DNA of 35,935 bases from Desulfobacterales bacterium (GTDB lineage: Bacteria; Desulfobacterota; Desulfobacteria; Desulfobacterales; JAHDSC01), in contig JAFGES010000062.1 in NCBI GenBank assembly GCA_016931455.1, forward strand, positions 1-35,935, written 5' to 3'. Shown here piece by piece: positions 8,094 to 16,905 of this stretch. The notes under the pieces were generated by a model that worked only from the letters and a program-made list of their open reading frames with translations, was not told the origin of the DNA and made no database searches. Each line of letters starts with the position of its first letter. Position 1 is the first letter of the stretch. Both the position numbers and the translations under genes were made by a program.

Positions 8094-9023
8094 CTAATTT
8101 GATATCTTTACCGTAAATATTTCGGGCTTGACGCTCACTAAAACCATCTTAAGCGGTAGCATTATAGCAGCCCGCCGAGCATATACACCAGGTTTCAAAT
8201 TTTTGAGATCAAGATATACTTTGATGTCATTTTTTATTTGAAGCTTTTTGAGGATATTCGTAGGACCTTTCACTTCAATGTTTATAGTTGGGGGTGTAAT
8301 CAAGCAGTTATAAGAAGTATCTTCGCAGACAACAGGTATATTCTCAAATTTCTTTTTGATAATTTCTTCTTCGATCGATATTTCAGCTAAAATAATTGTC
8401 GAAGAAGAGATAATATACAGATTTTCTGCAAGATCAAGTGGAATTTCAATCTTAAACGATTCCGATAATCCTCTTAGGTTGATCGGCTTTGTAAAAATTT
8501 TTTCAATAGAATCCAGCATGGGCTTAGGACCTCGTAGGATAACCGACGATGGTTGGGACACCGCACTTGCAACGAAAAATCCTTCCACAGGATTTCCGGA
8601 AAATGATATTGCAACCGGCAGTTCCTTTTTTATCTCATTTTCTACCCGCACCGTCAAGAAAGACGGATGTAAGCTTATCGGCGAAATACCCTTTGGAAGC
8701 GGGATCCGGCTGAGATCGATAGAAATAGGATTCGCACCAATATTTACTTTAGATACATCCAGCAGATATCTTAAGTTAAGGTCCGGTAAGGTTTCGATTA
8801 ATTTTTTCGAACCTGAAACTCGAAGTTCGATACCATTTACTTGAGGACCGATTATGGTTAATCCTTCAGGAACTTCACCAATATCGACAGGAATAAATAA
8901 ATCAGTTTCCTGCAAAGATGAACCTGACAAAAACGCAAAGAGTATACTACCTAAAATGAAGCACAAAAAAAGCCATTTTAAATTTTTATTTTCAAAAATA
9001 AACATCTTTCTGATGCTAATCAT
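8094..9023 (-). CDS. YbbR domain protein
   Basis: 309 residues: one N-terminal transmembrane helix (about residues 15-33, LKWLFLCFILGSILFAFLSG) followed by tandem YbbR repeats, recognisable by the recurring pattern of paired strands ending in V.GP...L. The family is secreted or anchored and usually sits beside the diadenylate cyclase CdaA (DisA_N), which it regulates. Here folP lies directly upstream with a 47-bp gap, and there is no CdaA gene in between. The start is uncertain: ATG at 9023 or an internal ATG at 9005, neither with a clear ribosome binding site. Confidence 0.82.
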   Translation of the reverse strand: MISIRKMFIFENKNLKWLFLCFILGSILFAFLSGSSLQETDLFIPVDIGEVPEGLTIIGPQVNGIELRVSGSKKLIETLPDLNLRYLLDVSKVNIGANPISIDLSRIPLPKGISPISLHPSFLTVRVENEIKKELPVAISFSGNPVEGFFVASAVSQPSSVILRGPKPMLDSIEKIFTKPINLRGLSESFKIEIPLDLAENLYIISSSTIILAEISIEEEIIKKKFENIPVVCEDTSYNCLITPPTINIEVKGPTNILKKLQIKNDIKVYLDLKNLKPGVYARRAAIMLPLKMVLVSVKPEIFTVKISN

Positions 9024-9070
9024 ATTAACAGTGAAATTCTTAAGACAGTTTCTTAGTTTGATAAAAATTT

Positions 9071-9937
9071 TTACATATTTTTAATCGCATCAATAATTTT
9101 TAATGTTGTCCGAGCATGCATGACTTCATGAACCCGGACGATATGAGCACCCTGTAGAACTGAAACGGCGATTGCTGCTTGTGTTCCCACTTCGATTGGA
9201 TCGATAATGTTAGGTGTTTTTTTTATTATTTCATCTTGAAGGATTTTTCGAATAAAAGATTTTCTTGAAGGTCCGATCAAGATGGGAGCATCCAGGGGCT
9301 TCAATTCATGGAGGTGCTTTATGATCAGCAGATTTTGACCGACAGTCTTACCAAAACCTATACCCGGATCAATGATGATTTTTGATTTTGAAATTCCTTT
9401 CCGAACAGCTCCGTCAATCGAATCTCTTAAAAATAATTTAATTTCACTGATGAGATCATCATATAGCGGCGAAATTTGCATAGTTTTTGGAATTCCACGC
9501 ATATGCATCAGAATTACCGGCACCCCACTTTCTGCAACCACATCAGCCATATACGGATCAAGCCGAAGCGCTCCGATATCATTGATAATGGAAGCACCGG
9601 CTTCGAGCGCTCGCTTAGCTACAAAGGCTTTTGAAGTATCTATTGAAATCGGAACGGAAACACGCTTTGCCAATTTACTAATCACAGGCTCAACGCGTCG
9701 AATTTCTTCATCAGCCGATACGCATTCAGAAAACGGCCGCGTCGATTCTCCACCAATATCAATAATATCAGCTCCCTCTTCAAAGAGCCTAAGACCTCGA
9801 TCCACGGCAGCATGGGGTGAAAAATATTTCCCCCCATCAGAGAATGAATCGGGAGTTACATTTAAGATACCCATAATTAGGGTATGCTTACCGAGTTCAA
9901 GATCGTGTGAATCCCAAAAAATTTTATATGTTTTCAA
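9071..9937 (-). CDS. folP: Dihydropteroate synthase
   Basis: 288 residues, condenses p-aminobenzoate with the pterin pyrophosphate in folate synthesis; TIM-barrel enzyme and sulfonamide target. Motifs: MGILNVTPDSFSDGG near residue 22, DIGGESTRPF near 60, IDTSK and NDIGALR near 100-120, and a C-terminal RVHEV (the conserved R.HD region). The start is a TTG at 9935-9937. This is supported by the family's usual 20 or so residues before the first motif and by the lack of another start there, although the ribosome binding site is weak. It lies 43 bp after ftsH on the same strand, the conserved ftsH-folP order. Confidence 0.93.
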   Translation of the reverse strand: MKTYKIFWDSHDLELGKHTLIMGILNVTPDSFSDGGKYFSPHAAVDRGLRLFEEGADIIDIGGESTRPFSECVSADEEIRRVEPVISKLAKRVSVPISIDTSKAFVAKRALEAGASIINDIGALRLDPYMADVVAESGVPVILMHMRGIPKTMQISPLYDDLISEIKLFLRDSIDGAVRKGISKSKIIIDPGIGFGKTVGQNLLIIKHLHELKPLDAPILIGPSRKSFIRKILQDEIIKKTPNIIDPIEVGTQAAIAVSVLQGAHIVRVHEVMHARTTLKIIDAIKNM

Positions 9938-9979
9938 ATGTCGAATTCGAGTTGGAACCTATCATTATAAAAAAGAGAA

Positions 9980-11857
9980 TCATACCATTTCCTGCGCACC
10001 GGTTTCCTCTTCATTTTTCTTATCGCTACTTTCGTTTTCTTCAGGTACCCTTGACGAGAGCTCAACATTGGGGCGCATCGAAACAATGAGGTCATCTAAT
10101 TCCGCACCCTGGACCGTCTCTTTTTCCAGCAGCATTTCCGCTAATTTATGGAGAATATCTAAATTTTCCTCTAGCACTTTCTTTGCGCGTTTGTATGAAT
10201 TAAGTATCAAGCTGCTTATTTCATTATCAATCCTTCGCGCTGTTTCTTCAGAATAATCTCTGTGCTGGGCAATTTCGCGTCCAAGAAAAATTTGTTCATC
10301 ATTTTTTGCGTAAGAAAGCGGTCCAAGCGTTTCACTCATACCCCAGGTACGTACCATATTCTGTGCAAGTTCCGTTGCCTGCTTAATATCGTTTGCTGCA
10401 CCGGTACTGATTCGGCTAAAAACAATTTCCTCAGCAACCCGCCCTCCGAAGGCAACCGATAATTCGTTTTCGAGCTGATCTTTATATTTAAAATCTCTTT
10501 CTTCGGGTAAAAACCAAGTAATACCGGCAGCACGCCCCCTGGGAATAATGGTAATCTTGTTGACGGCATCCGTGTCGGGCAAGAAGCGTGCAACCAGTGC
10601 GTGACCACCTTCATGATAGGCAGTGGTCTTCCTGTCCTCTTCCCTGACAACCTTGGACTTACGCTCCAGTCCCATATAAACTTTATCCTTGGCATCTTCC
10701 AAGTCAAGCATACCGATTTTTTCTTTATTTCTTTTTGCAGCGAGCAAAGCGGCCTCATTGACAAGATTCTCTAAGTCCGCTCCGGAAAAACCGGGAGTTC
10801 CCTTTGCCAGTATCAAAGAATCAACATCAGGTCCCACGGGAGTTTTTTTCAGATGAACCTTGAGGATTTTTTCACGGCCTTTGATATCGGGTAAAGAAAC
10901 AATTACTTGTCGATCAAAACGCCCGGGACGCAAAAGCGCCGGATCCAATACATCGGGCCGGTTTGTTGCGGATATCAAAATAACCCCTTCATTCGACTCA
11001 AAGCCATCCATTTCCACTAATAGCTGGTTTAAGGTTTGCTCTCTTTCATCATGTCCGCCCCCGAGTCCTGCGCCTCGATGCCTCCCGACGGCATCAATCT
11101 CATCAATAAAAATAATACAAGGAGCATTTTTTTTGCCTTGGACAAAGAGGTCTCTAACGCGTGAGGCACCAACGCCGACAAACATTTCGACAAAATCCGA
11201 ACCGCTGATACTAAAAAACGGAACACCCGCCTCGCCCGCAATTGCACGTGCCAAAAGAGTTTTCCCAGTGCCGGGAGGTCCCATCAGCAAAACCCCTTTA
11301 GGTATCCGCCCCCCAAGACGTGTAAATTTTTTGGGTTGCTTCAAAAATTCTACAACTTCTTGGAGTTCTTCCTTTGCTTCATCAATGCCGGCAACATCCT
11401 CAAATGTCACCTTGTCTGATTGATCCGAAAGAAGACGGGCCCGACTTTTACCGAATGAAAGTGCTTTACCCCCTCCGGATTGCATTTGCCGCATAAAAAA
11501 TATCCATACGGCAATAAGCAAAATCATTGGAAACCATGAAACCAACACAGACATATACCAAGGTGACTCGGCCGGGGGTTTTGCCTTAATTGAAACTCCC
11601 TTTTCTCTTAGCATACCGATAAGATCGTTATCCTGAGGAGCATATACTTTAAAACGACTACCGTTAATATTTACAGCATAAAGTTCCTGGCCCTGTATAG
11701 TCACCTCTACAACCCGCTCATCATTTACCATGGTGAGAAATTCGGTATAGCTGATGTTTGATTCAGAAATACGTTGTTGATTGAAAAGGTTATAGAGCAT
11801 AATCATCATCAAAGTGATGACAAGCCATAAGGCCATATTTTTATAAAATGGATTCAA
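9980..11857 (-). CDS. ftsH: ATP-dependent zinc metalloprotease FtsH
   Basis: Membrane-anchored AAA+ protease that degrades misfolded membrane proteins and short-lived regulators. Two transmembrane helices (residues about 8-25 and 100-120) flank a periplasmic segment. Then follow the AAA domain with Walker A GPPGTGKT (about 192), Walker B IIFIDEID and the second region of homology with [17 protein letters not shown], and the zinc protease with HEGGH (about 415). The open frame runs up to 11890, but I place the start at the TTG at 11855-11857. A perfect AGGAGG (11867-11872) lies nine bases before it, inside the longer reading frame, and the protein then begins right before helix 1. This gives 625 residues. 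Confidence 0.95.
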   Translation of the reverse strand: MNPFYKNMALWLVITLMMIMLYNLFNQQRISESNISYTEFLTMVNDERVVEVTIQGQELYAVNINGSRFKVYAPQDNDLIGMLREKGVSIKAKPPAESPWYMSVLVSWFPMILLIAVWIFFMRQMQSGGGKALSFGKSRARLLSDQSDKVTFEDVAGIDEAKEELQEVVEFLKQPKKFTRLGGRIPKGVLLMGPPGTGKTLLARAIAGEAGVPFFSISGSDFVEMFVGVGASRVRDLFVQGKKNAPCIIFIDEIDAVGRHRGAGLGGGHDEREQTLNQLLVEMDGFESNEGVILISATNRPDVLDPALLRPGRFDRQVIVSLPDIKGREKILKVHLKKTPVGPDVDSLILAKGTPGFSGADLENLVNEAALLAAKRNKEKIGMLDLEDAKDKVYMGLERKSKVVREEDRKTTAYHEGGHALVARFLPDTDAVNKITIIPRGRAAGITWFLPEERDFKYKDQLENELSVAFGGRVAEEIVFSRISTGAANDIKQATELAQNMVRTWGMSETLGPLSYAKNDEQIFLGREIAQHRDYSEETARRIDNEISSLILNSYKRAKKVLEENLDILHKLAEMLLEKETVQGAELDDLIVSMRPNVELSSRVPEENESSDKKNEEETGAQEMV

Positions 11858-11913
11858 AAGTTTTTTCCTCCTGAAAATTTTTTTTATCAAAATATATTAA
11901 TCATAATTAGAGA

Positions 11914-13389
11914 TTAGGCAAGCAAAAGTTCCATTTTAACTACATACCGGGTTGAAGGTTTCACCTTGACGGAACCGGCAATTCGATAGCCGGCAACCCA
12001 AATAATACATTCACGGCTCAAAAGAATAGGGCACCGTATGCGTTCAAATCTTGAAACTTTATTGTTTATAAAAAATGTTTTTACCTTTTGAGTGCCTGTC
12101 ATACCAAGAGGGTTGAAGCAATCTCCCGGCCGAAAGTTTCTAACGGTTAGCGGAAACTCCAATTCTTCCATATCAAAAAAAGCTACCTGCTGTCCAGTCA
12201 GAGGGTGATTGAATGGTTTTTTTATAACCATGCAAGATGATCTTATGCTATCGCCGGTTTCTTTTATGACCGTTAATTGCGGCTTTAATTGCGGCTTAAA
12301 AATTTTATATTCGAAAGTAAAATCATCTGCACCCTGAGCCGGCTCAGTCGAATCTCTGAGTGCTTTTTTTTCTTTTATAATAAGGAGGAGATCGCCGGTT
12401 CTTTTCAATCTAATACGATCGGGCAGATCAAGAGACCAGAAGAGAGATCCATGTTCTAAAAGATTTAAAGCGGAATCAATATGCAAAAAAGTAATACGTC
12501 TTAAATTGCCTTTGATTTTTTGGATCGCCCGGCGAATTATTCTTCTTTTTGCAGCTGGATCGATTTTGTTAAGCCTTGGAACCGAAAGGATAATTTTTTC
12601 AATTTCCATGGCTAAAACAGATTTTTCAAAATTGGGTTCTATTGCTTTTTCAATCCATTTATCCTCATATTTCATAACTGAACCAAAACGATTCAGTGTT
12701 TCAATAATCCGTGGATTATAAGACGCTTTTAGAATAGGAATTAAATGATGTCGTATTTTGTTTCTCAGGTATTTAAAATCGTTATTGGAATCGTCGACAA
12801 TAAATTTTAAGCCTTTTTCATTCACATAATTCAAAATATCCGTCCGCATGAGTCTTGAAAGCGGACGGACTATCAATTCATCCCTGACAGGAGGAATTCC
12901 TGAGATACCGAGAGGACCACTGCCTCTTAAAAAATTCATCAATATAAGTTCTGCATTATCATCGCTATGATGACCCAATGCAATCTTTTTATAACCGTTT
13001 TTTTCCGCAATATGTTTTAAAAAAGCGTAACGAACCTGCCTAGCAGCTTCTTCTAAGGAAAGTTTATGTATTGACTGATATTTGAGAACATTTGCGGCCT
13101 TCTGATAAAAGGGCAATCCAATTTTTGCGGCAAGCGAGGCAACGAATTCAGCGTCATTGTCTGAATCTTTTCGGCGTAGGCAGTGATTGAGGTGAGCAAT
13201 ACCCAACCTCATAATTGAAAATCGATCAGCCAATGTTTGCAAAATATGCAACAAGGCCACCGAATCAGGTCCTCCGGATACACCTACAAGAACCGAATCA
13301 CCCGCCTGAAACATTTCGTATTCAACGATAGTTTGTTCGACTATATGTAGAATTCTCTTAATTTTTAGACTTTGACGCAATGCCGGCAT
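11914..13389 (-). CDS. tilS: tRNA(Ile)-lysidine synthetase
   Basis: 491 residues. Modifies the wobble cytidine of tRNA-Ile(CAU) to lysidine, so that it reads AUA. The N-terminal PP-loop ATPase has VGVSGGPDSVALLHIL (about residues 34-50), followed by the conserved LNHCLR, HHSDDNAE and an RPL motif. The C-terminal part includes the TilS_C substrate-binding domain (RNFRPGDCFNPLGMTGTQKVK). Length is normal for the long form of TilS. It sits 24 bp upstream of the longest ftsH frame on the same strand; tilS-ftsH is a common gene order. Confidence 0.93.
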   Translation of the reverse strand: MPALRQSLKIKRILHIVEQTIVEYEMFQAGDSVLVGVSGGPDSVALLHILQTLADRFSIMRLGIAHLNHCLRRKDSDNDAEFVASLAAKIGLPFYQKAANVLKYQSIHKLSLEEAARQVRYAFLKHIAEKNGYKKIALGHHSDDNAELILMNFLRGSGPLGISGIPPVRDELIVRPLSRLMRTDILNYVNEKGLKFIVDDSNNDFKYLRNKIRHHLIPILKASYNPRIIETLNRFGSVMKYEDKWIEKAIEPNFEKSVLAMEIEKIILSVPRLNKIDPAAKRRIIRRAIQKIKGNLRRITFLHIDSALNLLEHGSLFWSLDLPDRIRLKRTGDLLLIIKEKKALRDSTEPAQGADDFTFEYKIFKPQLKPQLTVIKETGDSIRSSCMVIKKPFNHPLTGQQVAFFDMEELEFPLTVRNFRPGDCFNPLGMTGTQKVKTFFINNKVSRFERIRCPILLSRECIIWVAGYRIAGSVKVKPSTRYVVKMELLLA

Positions 13390-13654
13390 CTATAAGCTCG
13401 GAAATACTTTATTCTCCACTCTTATTTAGCAGAATAAGGTCGGATTTCTCTTCCATCCTAGGTATGATCTTTATACCTTAATCAATGAAATGGCTTTGGA
13501 TCATTTTGATATTTTGAAAGTTGAAAGATTAGGTTAAAAATTTTCTTAAAATATACTAAAAACATTTATATGTCAATATAAAAACACTGTATATTGAGTT
13601 GCATAAACAGCACTCACATACATCTTGTGGTATGAAATCAAACTCTTTTTTTTC
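13390..13654. other. Intergenic region between tilS and the SRP RNA
   Basis: About 265 bp with no credible gene. It must hold the tilS promoter on the minus strand, which I could not pin down. A minus-strand open frame across 13556-13822 is antisense to the SRP RNA and is rejected. Confidence 0.4.
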
Positions 13655-13683
13655 TTGAAAAATAATTTCTATAAGATTATAAT
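13655..13683 (+). promoter_or_regulatory. Sigma-70-type promoter of the SRP RNA
   Basis: TTGAAA at 13655-13660, a 17-bp spacer and a perfect TATAAT at 13678-13683. Transcription would start at about 13690, immediately before the structured block that precedes the SRP core. This suggests the primary RNA includes that block. Confidence 0.65.
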
Positions 13684-13690
13684 TTTTTTG

Positions 13691-13895
13691 TTGTGCTAGG
13701 CGGGGAGTTAGCGGTGCCCTTTTCCCGAAATCCGCTTTATGCGGGGCTGAATTCCCCCTAAAGGGTTTTACACTGGAATTTTGCAGGCCCTTCTGATCGG
13801 TCGCCGCGCAACAGGCAGTCATGAACCTCGTCAGGTCCGGAAGGAAGCAGCGATAAGTGAACCCGCCTGTGTCGTGGATCGATCCCGATCAAATT
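13691..13895 (+). ncRNA. ffs: Signal recognition particle RNA (4.5S-like) with 5' extension
   Basis: RNA scaffold of the signal recognition particle, which binds Ffh. The conserved domain IV tip, GTCAGGTCCGGAAGGAAGCA, starts at 13830. It is enclosed by nested pairings: ACAGGC (13811-13816) with GCCTGT (13865-13870), and GATCGG (13795-13800) with CCGATC (13885-13890). The core is thus 13790-13893. Upstream, 13692-13790 is also structured (AGCGG with CCGCT, CCGC TTTAT GCGG, GGGGA with TCCCC) and starts with a GTGCTAGGCGGGG block that I recall preceding the SRP core in other phyla. The promoter at 13655-13683 points just before that block. The 5' boundary is inferred; the core is certain. Confidence 0.88.
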
Positions 13896-14245
13896 ACGGC
13901 TTCATTATTTCAGAAAAAGATTCGATAGGGGGTGCACAACGAATTTAATTCCTTCCAGCCTAATTAACTTGCCGCTACGACCCCTACGATATCCGACTAA
14001 AATGGCCTATCAGCTAAAGTTCAAAGATTATAAGTGCAAACGTATCTACCTCATAATTGTTACCTTGACATTATTTCAGATAGTATTATTTTTAGGGAGT
14101 TTATTCGATCAGAGCTGTTTTTTTGCGAACACTTTTTAATATTATATACGATGTACACTACAATTTCCTTTTGCTTTCATTTTAAAATTAATCATAGCAA
14201 ATCTTAATGAATTTGTGCTCAAATAAATGAGGAGAAAATCAGCTG
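13896..14245. other. Intergenic region before grpE, with a candidate promoter
   Basis: 350 bp without a gene. TTGACA at 14065-14070, a 16-bp spacer and TATTTT at 14087-14092 form a plausible housekeeping promoter for grpE-dnaK. I looked for a CIRCE operator (TTAGCACTC, N9, GAGTGCTAA) and found none. No clear terminator for the SRP RNA is seen. Confidence 0.4.
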
Positions 14246-14860
14246 ATGAATGCTAAAAAGAATACAAAAAAGGAATCGGAAACCGTAAAGGGTTGCGCAG
14301 ACGATACGATATCCAATAAGCCGCCGGATGATAAAGAACAGGAAGTCAAGACGGATGATACCATAGATGAATTGAAAGCAAAGCTCGCATCCAAGGAACA
14401 AGAAGCAAAAGATACCTATGACCGCTTTTTAAGGGTTTCCGCCGATTTTGAAAATTACAAAAAGCGTTCCGAACGTCAAATGGATGATTTTAAAAAGTTT
14501 GCCAATGAATCTTTAATAAAGGAACTGCTTCCGGTAGTGGATAATTTGGAACGTGCGCTAATCACTTCAGCAGCAAACGAACAATCCAATCAGACTATTG
14601 TGGAAGGCGTTGATCTAACCATCAAGAATATTCTGAAAGTTTTTGATAAATTCAGTGTAAAACCGATGGAATCTTTGGGTAAGCCCTTTGATCCCGCTTT
14701 CCATCAGGCGGTTATACATGAAGAAACGGATGATCACCCAGATAATACTGTTTTTAAAGAGCTTCAAAAAGGCTACCTGATGTATGACAGATTGCTCAGG
14801 CCTGCCATGGTTGCCGTTTCAAAGGCAAAAACAAAAAGTGACGGCGAAAAAAACGAATAA
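14246..14860 (+). CDS. grpE: Nucleotide exchange factor GrpE
   Basis: 204 residues. Co-chaperone that releases ADP from DnaK. An acidic, Lys-rich N-terminal tail of about 45 residues leads into a long coiled coil, followed by the conserved GrpE core (RVSADFENYKKRSERQ, LLPVVDNLERAL, and the C-terminal beta domain with GKPFDPAFHQAV and KGYLMYDRLLRPAMV). GAGGAG lies upstream of the ATG at slightly long spacing. dnaK follows 74 bp later. No hrcA or dnaJ is next to them in this window. Confidence 0.96.
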   Translation: MNAKKNTKKESETVKGCADDTISNKPPDDKEQEVKTDDTIDELKAKLASKEQEAKDTYDRFLRVSADFENYKKRSERQMDDFKKFANESLIKELLPVVDNLERALITSAANEQSNQTIVEGVDLTIKNILKVFDKFSVKPMESLGKPFDPAFHQAVIHEETDDHPDNTVFKELQKGYLMYDRLLRPAMVAVSKAKTKSDGEKNE

Positions 14861-14934
14861 CAAGGAACAAAGCATATTCACATAAACATCAAGATGCAAA
14901 ATATATTTAGGCGAAAAGCTAAGGAGGATAAAAA

Positions 14935-16851
14935 ATGGGTAAAGTAATAGGGATTGATCTCGGCACTACAAATTCCTGTGTGGCGGTGATGGAGGGGGGT
15001 GAGGCAAAGGTTATCACAAATCCTGAGGGGGGGCGAACAACGCCTTCGATAGTCGCAGTTACGGAAAGTGGGGAAAGATTGGTGGGTCAGATCGCTAAAC
15101 GTCAGGCAATCACCAACCCTGAGAACACGGTTTTTGGTGTCAAAAGACTAATTGGTCGTAAATATTCATCGCCCCAAGTTCAAAAGGATATCAAAATACT
15201 TCCTTACAAGATTCAGGAGGCAAGCAACGGCGATGTTCGTATCAATCTTCGAGGAAAATTGAATAGTCCGGCAGAGATATCATCTTTTATTCTTGCTAAT
15301 ATCAAAAAAACGGCTGAGGAATATCTGGGTGAAAAGGTTACCGATGCAGTTATCACCGTACCCGCTTATTTTGACGACAGCCAAAGACAAGCCACCAAGG
15401 ATGCGGGGAGGATTGCCGGCCTCAATGTTTTGAGAATCATCAATGAACCGACTGCGGCTTCACTTGCATATGGACTCGACAAAAAAAAAGAAGAAAAGAT
15501 TGCCGTTTTTGATTTAGGCGGTGGTACATTCGACATTTCCATACTTGAAATCGGTGAAGGCGTCTTTGAGGTCAAGTCCACCAACGGTGACACGCATCTG
15601 GGTGGAGAAGATTTCGACCTTCGTCTCATTGATTATCTGGCAGATGAATTCAAAAAAGATCAGGGAATTGATTTACGCAAAGACAAAATGGCATTGCAGC
15701 GTTTAAAGGAAGCAGCCGAAAAAGCGAAGATGGAACTTTCCACTTCGCTGGAAACCGATGTCAACTTGCCGTTTATCACAGCCGATGCAAGTGGTCCCAA
15801 ACACCTCAATATTAAGATAAGTCGAGCCAAGCTCGAAAATCTTGTCGGCGATCTGCTTGATAATCTTGAAGGACCTTGCCGACTTGCTCTTAAAGATTCA
15901 GGCCTTTCATCCGGAGAAATCGATGAAGTTATACTTGTCGGCGGAATGACGCGAATGCCGGCCGTCCAGGAGCGGGTCAAACGGATATTCGGTAAGGAAC
16001 CTCACAAAGGGGTAAATCCGGATGAAGTGGTTGCCGTCGGCGCCGGCATTCAGGGTGGTGTCCTAAAAGGAGATGTCAAGGATGTTCTTCTGCTCGATGT
16101 GACCCCTCTTTCTTTGGGTATCGAAACCTTAGGCGGTGTCATGACAAAACTGATCGAAAAGAACACAACAATTCCGACCAAAAAGAGCCAGATCTTTTCA
16201 ACGGCTGCAGATAATCAGCCGGCCGTCTCCATTCACGTCCTTCAAGGAGAACGAGAGATGGCCGCCAGCAACAAAACACTAGGTCGTTTTGAGCTGGTAG
16301 GCATACCTCCTGCTCCAAGAGGCGTACCTCAAGTTGAGGTAACCTTTGATATTGACGCTAATGGTATCGTCAATGTATCAGCCAAAGATATGGCTACCGG
16401 TAAAGAACAGTCCATCCAAATCACTGCCTCCAGCGGATTGTCAAAAGAAGAAATCAATAATCTAATCAAGGATGCAGAGCTTCATGCAGAAGAGGATAAA
16501 AAGAAAAAACAGCTGGTAGAAGCCCGTAATACGGCAGATGCATTGATCTATTCAACGGAAAAATCTATTAAAGATCTTGGGGATAAAGTCGATGCCGCAA
16601 CAAAAAGCAAAGTCGAAGATGCAATCAGTCAGCTCAAAAAAGCAATGGAAGGCGAAGACGATGCCGAAATCCGACGATTGAGTGAAGAACTGACACAAGC
16701 CTCGCATAAGCTAGCCGAAGCGATGTATCAACAAGCATCGCAGTCCGGCGCACAGCAACCGGGTGCAGGGGGAGCCGGCCGGGAAGGTGCTCCACCTGAA
16801 GAAGATGTGGTGGACGCTGATTTCGAAGAAGTCAAAGACGATAAAAAATAG
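14935..16851 (+). CDS. dnaK: Chaperone protein DnaK (Hsp70)
   Basis: 638 residues, normal length. ATPase domain with [18 protein letters not shown] at residues 5-22, the phosphate-2 motif FDLGGGTFD, and [11 protein letters not shown]. The substrate-binding domain begins after the linker [16 protein letters not shown]. The C-terminal tail is acidic and Gly/Ala-rich and ends in [12 protein letters not shown], the usual co-chaperone contact tail. AAGGAGG at ideal spacing before the ATG indicates high expression. It is co-directional with grpE and ends 20 bp before a strong terminator. Confidence 0.98.
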   Translation: MGKVIGIDLGTTNSCVAVMEGGEAKVITNPEGGRTTPSIVAVTESGERLVGQIAKRQAITNPENTVFGVKRLIGRKYSSPQVQKDIKILPYKIQEASNGDVRINLRGKLNSPAEISSFILANIKKTAEEYLGEKVTDAVITVPAYFDDSQRQATKDAGRIAGLNVLRIINEPTAASLAYGLDKKKEEKIAVFDLGGGTFDISILEIGEGVFEVKSTNGDTHLGGEDFDLRLIDYLADEFKKDQGIDLRKDKMALQRLKEAAEKAKMELSTSLETDVNLPFITADASGPKHLNIKISRAKLENLVGDLLDNLEGPCRLALKDSGLSSGEIDEVILVGGMTRMPAVQERVKRIFGKEPHKGVNPDEVVAVGAGIQGGVLKGDVKDVLLLDVTPLSLGIETLGGVMTKLIEKNTTIPTKKSQIFSTAADNQPAVSIHVLQGEREMAASNKTLGRFELVGIPPAPRGVPQVEVTFDIDANGIVNVSAKDMATGKEQSIQITASSGLSKEEINNLIKDAELHAEEDKKKKQLVEARNTADALIYSTEKSIKDLGDKVDAATKSKVEDAISQLKKAMEGEDDAEIRRLSEELTQASHKLAEAMYQQASQSGAQQPGAGGAGREGAPPEEDVVDADFEEVKDDKK

Positions 16852-16870
16852 GATAAACCCTCTATTTGCC

Positions 16871-16905
16871 AAAATCCCGCGACCTATTGGCGCCGCGGGA
16901 TTTTT
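16871..16905. terminator. Bidirectional intrinsic terminator between dnaK and the acyl-CoA synthetase gene
   Basis: An 11-bp stem (AAAATCCCGCG with CGCGGGATTTT, loop 16882-16893) followed by T residues on the plus strand; the A-tract on the other side serves the minus strand. It lies between convergent genes, and the plus-strand T-run overlaps the stop codon of the minus-strand gene. Confidence 0.9.

Noticed and set aside
9372-10256. A 294-codon plus-strand frame
   Set aside because: Antisense to folP and the end of ftsH, both certain. Serine-rich composition is typical of a shadow frame.
13556-13822. An 88-codon minus-strand frame
   Set aside because: It runs antisense through the SRP RNA and its promoter and has no coding character.
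14040-14245. A CIRCE or sigma-32-type heat-shock control site before grpE
   Set aside because: No TTAGCACTC/GAGTGCTAA dyad and no CTTGAA with CCCCAT-like pair could be found; only an ordinary TTGACA-type promoter is plausible.
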